Assembly: GCA_024642725.1 (NCBI GenBank)
Contig: JAHEAO010000004.1
Coordinates: 34,513 to 98,512 of the forward strand
Length of the DNA: 64,000 nucleotides
Reading direction: 5' to 3'
Source of the DNA: Paracoccaceae bacterium
GTDB lineage: Bacteria; Pseudomonadota; Alphaproteobacteria; Rhodobacterales; Rhodobacteraceae
This document shows, piece after piece, positions 61,926 to 64,000 of the stretch. How positions within the stretch are numbered: the stretch's first letter is position 1; every line of letters begins with the position of its first letter. Made by a program: the position numbers and the translations under genes. The notes below the pieces were generated by a model. The model did not search any database. It saw only the letters and a list, made by a program, of their open reading frames with translations, and had not been told where the DNA came from.

Positions 61926-62576
61926 TTGTTTAAGAGGCGCACCAAGCGAAGCTATACCCAGATCGTCACGGAAGGGTTTTACCCCCGCGGCGGCTGGACA
62001 CGTGCTTTCAGCTACGTGATGCACCGCCTGCGCCGCCTGCCTGACCCGCCTCACAAGATTGCCCGTGGTGTTGCTGCTGGCATTTTCGTCTGCTTCACGC
62101 CGTTCTTCGGGTTTCACTTCGTTCTGGCTGCCGGCCTTGCCATGGTCATGCAAGGCAACATTCTGGCAGCGGTGCTTGCAACGTTCTTCGGGAATCCCCT
62201 GACAATTCCAATCATTGCGACGATGTCGATTGAGTTGGGGTCCTGGATGCTGGGAATGCACCATGGTCTGCCGCTGCCGCAGCTGGTGGATGCCTTTTCA
62301 AACGCCTCGCTGGAATTGTGGAACAATTTTACCGCGATCTTTTCGATGCATGAGGCGCATTGGGATCGGTTGGCCGATTTCTTCCGGCGGGTCTTTTTGC
62401 CTTACATGGTGGGCGGTATCGTGCCGGGGCTCGTCGCGTCGATCGTCGGCTACGCTCTTACGCTGCCTGCGATTTCCGCCTATCAAAAAGCGCGGATCAA
62501 GAGACTTAAGAAACGCTACGAAAAGAAGCGTGCGGCGGAAGAGGCAAAGGCTGACGCGGCTTTGAAAGCTCGTTAG
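61926..62576 (+). CDS. DUF2062 domain membrane protein
   Basis: A 216-residue membrane protein of the DUF2062 family: TRAFSYVMHRLRRLPDPPHK, IARGVAAGIFVCFTPFFGFH, LAAVLATFFGNPLTIPIIAT and a terminal basic coiled segment KRLKKRYEKKRAAEEAKADA. Its function is unknown, possibly in polysaccharide or envelope processes. The start is TTG at 61926, after GGAG. It sits between rsh and pdxJ in the same operon. Confidence 0.88.
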   Translation: MFKRRTKRSYTQIVTEGFYPRGGWTRAFSYVMHRLRRLPDPPHKIARGVAAGIFVCFTPFFGFHFVLAAGLAMVMQGNILAAVLATFFGNPLTIPIIATMSIELGSWMLGMHHGLPLPQLVDAFSNASLELWNNFTAIFSMHEAHWDRLADFFRRVFLPYMVGGIVPGLVASIVGYALTLPAISAYQKARIKRLKKRYEKKRAAEEAKADAALKAR

Positions 62577-62606
62577 AACTGGCCGGAACGGAACAAGGAA
62601 CAGGCA

Positions 62607-63365
62607 ATGGGATTGATGCAACCGCTTGGCAGACTCAGGCTTGGCGTAAATATTGACCACGTGGCGACAGTGCGAAATGCCCGTGGCGGCACTTATCCTG
62701 ATCCGATCCGCGCGGCGAAGCTGGCCGAAGAGTCTGGCGCCGACGGCATCACAGCGCATCTGCGCGAAGACCGGCGACATATTTCGGATGCCGATATCGA
62801 GGGGTTGATGGAGGCCCTGACCGTGCCGCTGAACTTTGAAATGGCGGCGACCGAGGAAATGCTGACGATAGCCAAGCGTCACCGCCCACACGCGGTTTGT
62901 ATCGTGCCGGAGAAGCGGGAAGAACGGACGACCGAGGGTGGGCTTGAGGTTGCTCGGGACGAAAACCGGCTCGCGCATTTCATTGCCCCGCTCAGGGACG
63001 CCGGATGCCGCGTGTCGATCTTCATAGCTGCGGATCGGATGCAGATAGAGGCCGCACACCGGATTGGCGCTGCTGTCATCGAGTTGCACACCGGCGCCTA
63101 TTGCGACGCCCATGCGGAAGGCCGGTTCGATGAGCGGGACGCGGAGCTGGAACGGCTGCGAGAGATGTCCGCCTTTGCACATGACCTGGGACTGGAAGTT
63201 CACGCGGGGCACGGGCTGACCTACGACACGGTAAAGCCTGTCGCGGCGTTTCCAGAGGTGATGGAGTTGAACATCGGCCACTTCATTATCGGTGAGGCGA
63301 TCTTTCGCGGACTTGCGCCTGCCATCCATGAGATGCGGCGTCTGATGGACGAGGCGCGTTCGTGA
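62607..63365 (+). CDS. pdxJ: Pyridoxine 5'-phosphate synthase
   Basis: A 252-residue TIM barrel. [20 protein letters not shown] at the start, [52 protein letters not shown] and [17 protein letters not shown] are all diagnostic. It condenses 1-deoxyxylulose 5-phosphate with 3-amino-2-oxopropyl phosphate in vitamin B6 synthesis. AAGGA precedes the ATG at 62607; an ATG nine bases later is an alternative. Confidence 0.97.
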   Translation: MGLMQPLGRLRLGVNIDHVATVRNARGGTYPDPIRAAKLAEESGADGITAHLREDRRHISDADIEGLMEALTVPLNFEMAATEEMLTIAKRHRPHAVCIVPEKREERTTEGGLEVARDENRLAHFIAPLRDAGCRVSIFIAADRMQIEAAHRIGAAVIELHTGAYCDAHAEGRFDERDAELERLREMSAFAHDLGLEVHAGHGLTYDTVKPVAAFPEVMELNIGHFIIGEAIFRGLAPAIHEMRRLMDEARS

Positions 63366-63456
63366 CCGGTGCCGCGACACATCCGGCGAACCGGGGGACC
63401 GGATCGCCGATTCCTGCAGCGGCTCTGTCCAAGCCAAAGCGTATGGCATTCGCCAA

Positions 63457-63858
63457 ATGATCCTGGGCATAGGCAGCGACCTTTGTAACATCGAGCGCAT
63501 CCAAGGCACTCTCGACCGTTTCGGGGATCGCTTTCGCAACCGTGTGTTTACGGAGGTCGAGCAGGGCAAGGCCGAGCGGCGCAAGGACAAGGCCGGCACC
63601 TATGCGAAGCGCTGGGCGGCCAAGGAAGCCTGCTCCAAGGCGCTTGGCACCGGGCTTCGGATGGGTATCGGCTGGAAGGACATGGCGGTCAGCAACCTGC
63701 GGAGCGGCCAGCCTGTGATGCATGTCACGGGGTGGGCCGCAGAACGGTTGAAGGAGATGACACCGCCGGGCCACGAGACTGTTATTCATGTGACATTGAC
63801 GGATGACCACCCTTGGGCGCAGGCCTTTGTCGTCATCGAAGCCAGACCAATCGCTTGA
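63457..63858 (+). CDS. acpS: Holo-[acyl-carrier-protein] synthase
   Basis: A 133-residue AcpS-type phosphopantetheinyl transferase. It shows [16 protein letters not shown] with the Mg-binding Asp, [13 protein letters not shown], and [18 protein letters not shown] with the catalytic Glu. It loads the 4'-phosphopantetheine arm on ACP. It lies downstream of pdxJ, as in many alphaproteobacteria, with lepB following. Confidence 0.96.
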   Translation: MILGIGSDLCNIERIQGTLDRFGDRFRNRVFTEVEQGKAERRKDKAGTYAKRWAAKEACSKALGTGLRMGIGWKDMAVSNLRSGQPVMHVTGWAAERLKEMTPPGHETVIHVTLTDDHPWAQAFVVIEARPIA

Positions 63859-63914
63859 CTCCCACTTCGGCCCTGACCATGTAGCCGGGGCAACAACAAC
63901 AGCAGGAAAACCAG

Positions 63915-64000
63915 ATGGCCAGCAAGGCAGTTAAGCAGGACGGCATCGTCGAAACCATCAAGACGGTGGTTTACGCATTGTTGATCGCTGGCGTTTTCCG
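63915..64000 (+). CDS. lepB: Signal peptidase I, N-terminal fragment
   Basis: Only the first 28 codons are in the window. MASKAVKQDGIVETIKTVVY followed by ALLIAGVF is the cytoplasmic tip and first membrane helix of LepB, preceded by an AGGAAA ribosome-binding site. The position right after acpS also fits. The catalytic Ser and Lys lie outside. Confidence 0.85.
   Translation, partial: MASKAVKQDGIVETIKTVVYALLIAGVF

Noticed and set aside
62298..63599. 433-codon minus-strand frame antisense to DUF2062, pdxJ and acpS
   Set aside because: Shadow of three clear genes on the plus strand with GC-rich codon use; no recognisable domain.
1..64000. Mobile elements, CRISPR arrays, tRNA and rRNA genes
   Set aside because: I looked for transposase motifs, regularly spaced repeats and tRNA-like TTC-stem and anticodon patterns by eye and found none. 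A scan with tRNAscan-SE would be decisive for tRNAs.

Overview
The window looks like a chromosomal segment of an alphaproteobacterium of the order Rhodobacterales (Roseobacter/Paracoccus/Rhodobacter-like). The evidence is the high GC content, tightly packed genes with many ATGA/GTGA start-stop overlaps, a single bifunctional Rsh gene in an rpoZ-rsh-DUF2062-pdxJ-acpS-lepB string, a def-def-fmt cluster, and a cobalamin cluster with cobNW, cbtBA, cobHLIJM and a CbiG-CobJ fusion. No rRNA, tRNA, insertion sequence, prophage or CRISPR array was seen. This is mostly core chromosome, and the unusual features are small or regulatory.

Region 1 (1-24.8 kb) is housekeeping and envelope. It holds a peroxiredoxin tail, phhB, a FemAB-like acyltransferase that appears to start at a non-canonical ATC codon, a glycerophosphodiesterase and a RidA protein. 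Next come the lipid-transport pair mlaA-mlaC, a class A penicillin-binding protein, glnK-amtB, a quinone oxidoreductase divergent from a LysR regulator, and an outer-membrane protein. Then follow an aromatic aminotransferase and sseA, smpB, a small ion channel, dapA, a Slt70-type lytic transglycosylase, an EamA exporter, mnmD next to a divergent FAD oxidoreductase (a possible split MnmC), a MaoC-like hydratase, a VOC protein and an acetolactate-synthase-like TPP enzyme.

Region 2 (24.8-34.5 kb) is the first cobalamin block, on the minus strand. A clear cobalamin riboswitch (34237-34420) leads cbtB-cbtA-cobW-GNAT. cobN with two small enzymes follows, and then lrgA-lrgB-cobO. A 54-codon gene lies on the opposite strand inside the block. 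Region 3 (34.7-41.5 kb) holds a six-TM ion channel ending in a zinc ribbon, smc, a 41-codon secreted peptide, a GYD protein, a secreted unknown and an MltB-type transglycosylase.

Region 4 (41.5-51.1 kb) is the second cobalamin block. DUF1636-cobC-cobD run left; a degenerate receiver protein, a DUF6732-like membrane protein, cbiX, cobH, cobL, cobI, cbiG-cobJ and cobM run right. A TTAA-N7-TTAAC motif, the CtrA consensus, sits in the divergent promoter. The corrin genes form a mosaic: late-insertion enzymes (CobN, CobW) sit beside early-insertion ones (CbiX, CbiG). CobG/CobZ, CobF, CobK, CobB, CobS and CobT are not in the window.

Region 5 (51.1-64 kb) holds a conserved unknown, a MalY/PatB lyase, def, a catalytically degenerate def paralogue and fmt. 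It also has two small membrane proteins, a TRIC-type protein, rnhA, a methyltransferase, ispH, a NYN-domain protein, folK, and rpoZ-rsh-DUF2062-pdxJ-acpS-lepB (cut by the window end).
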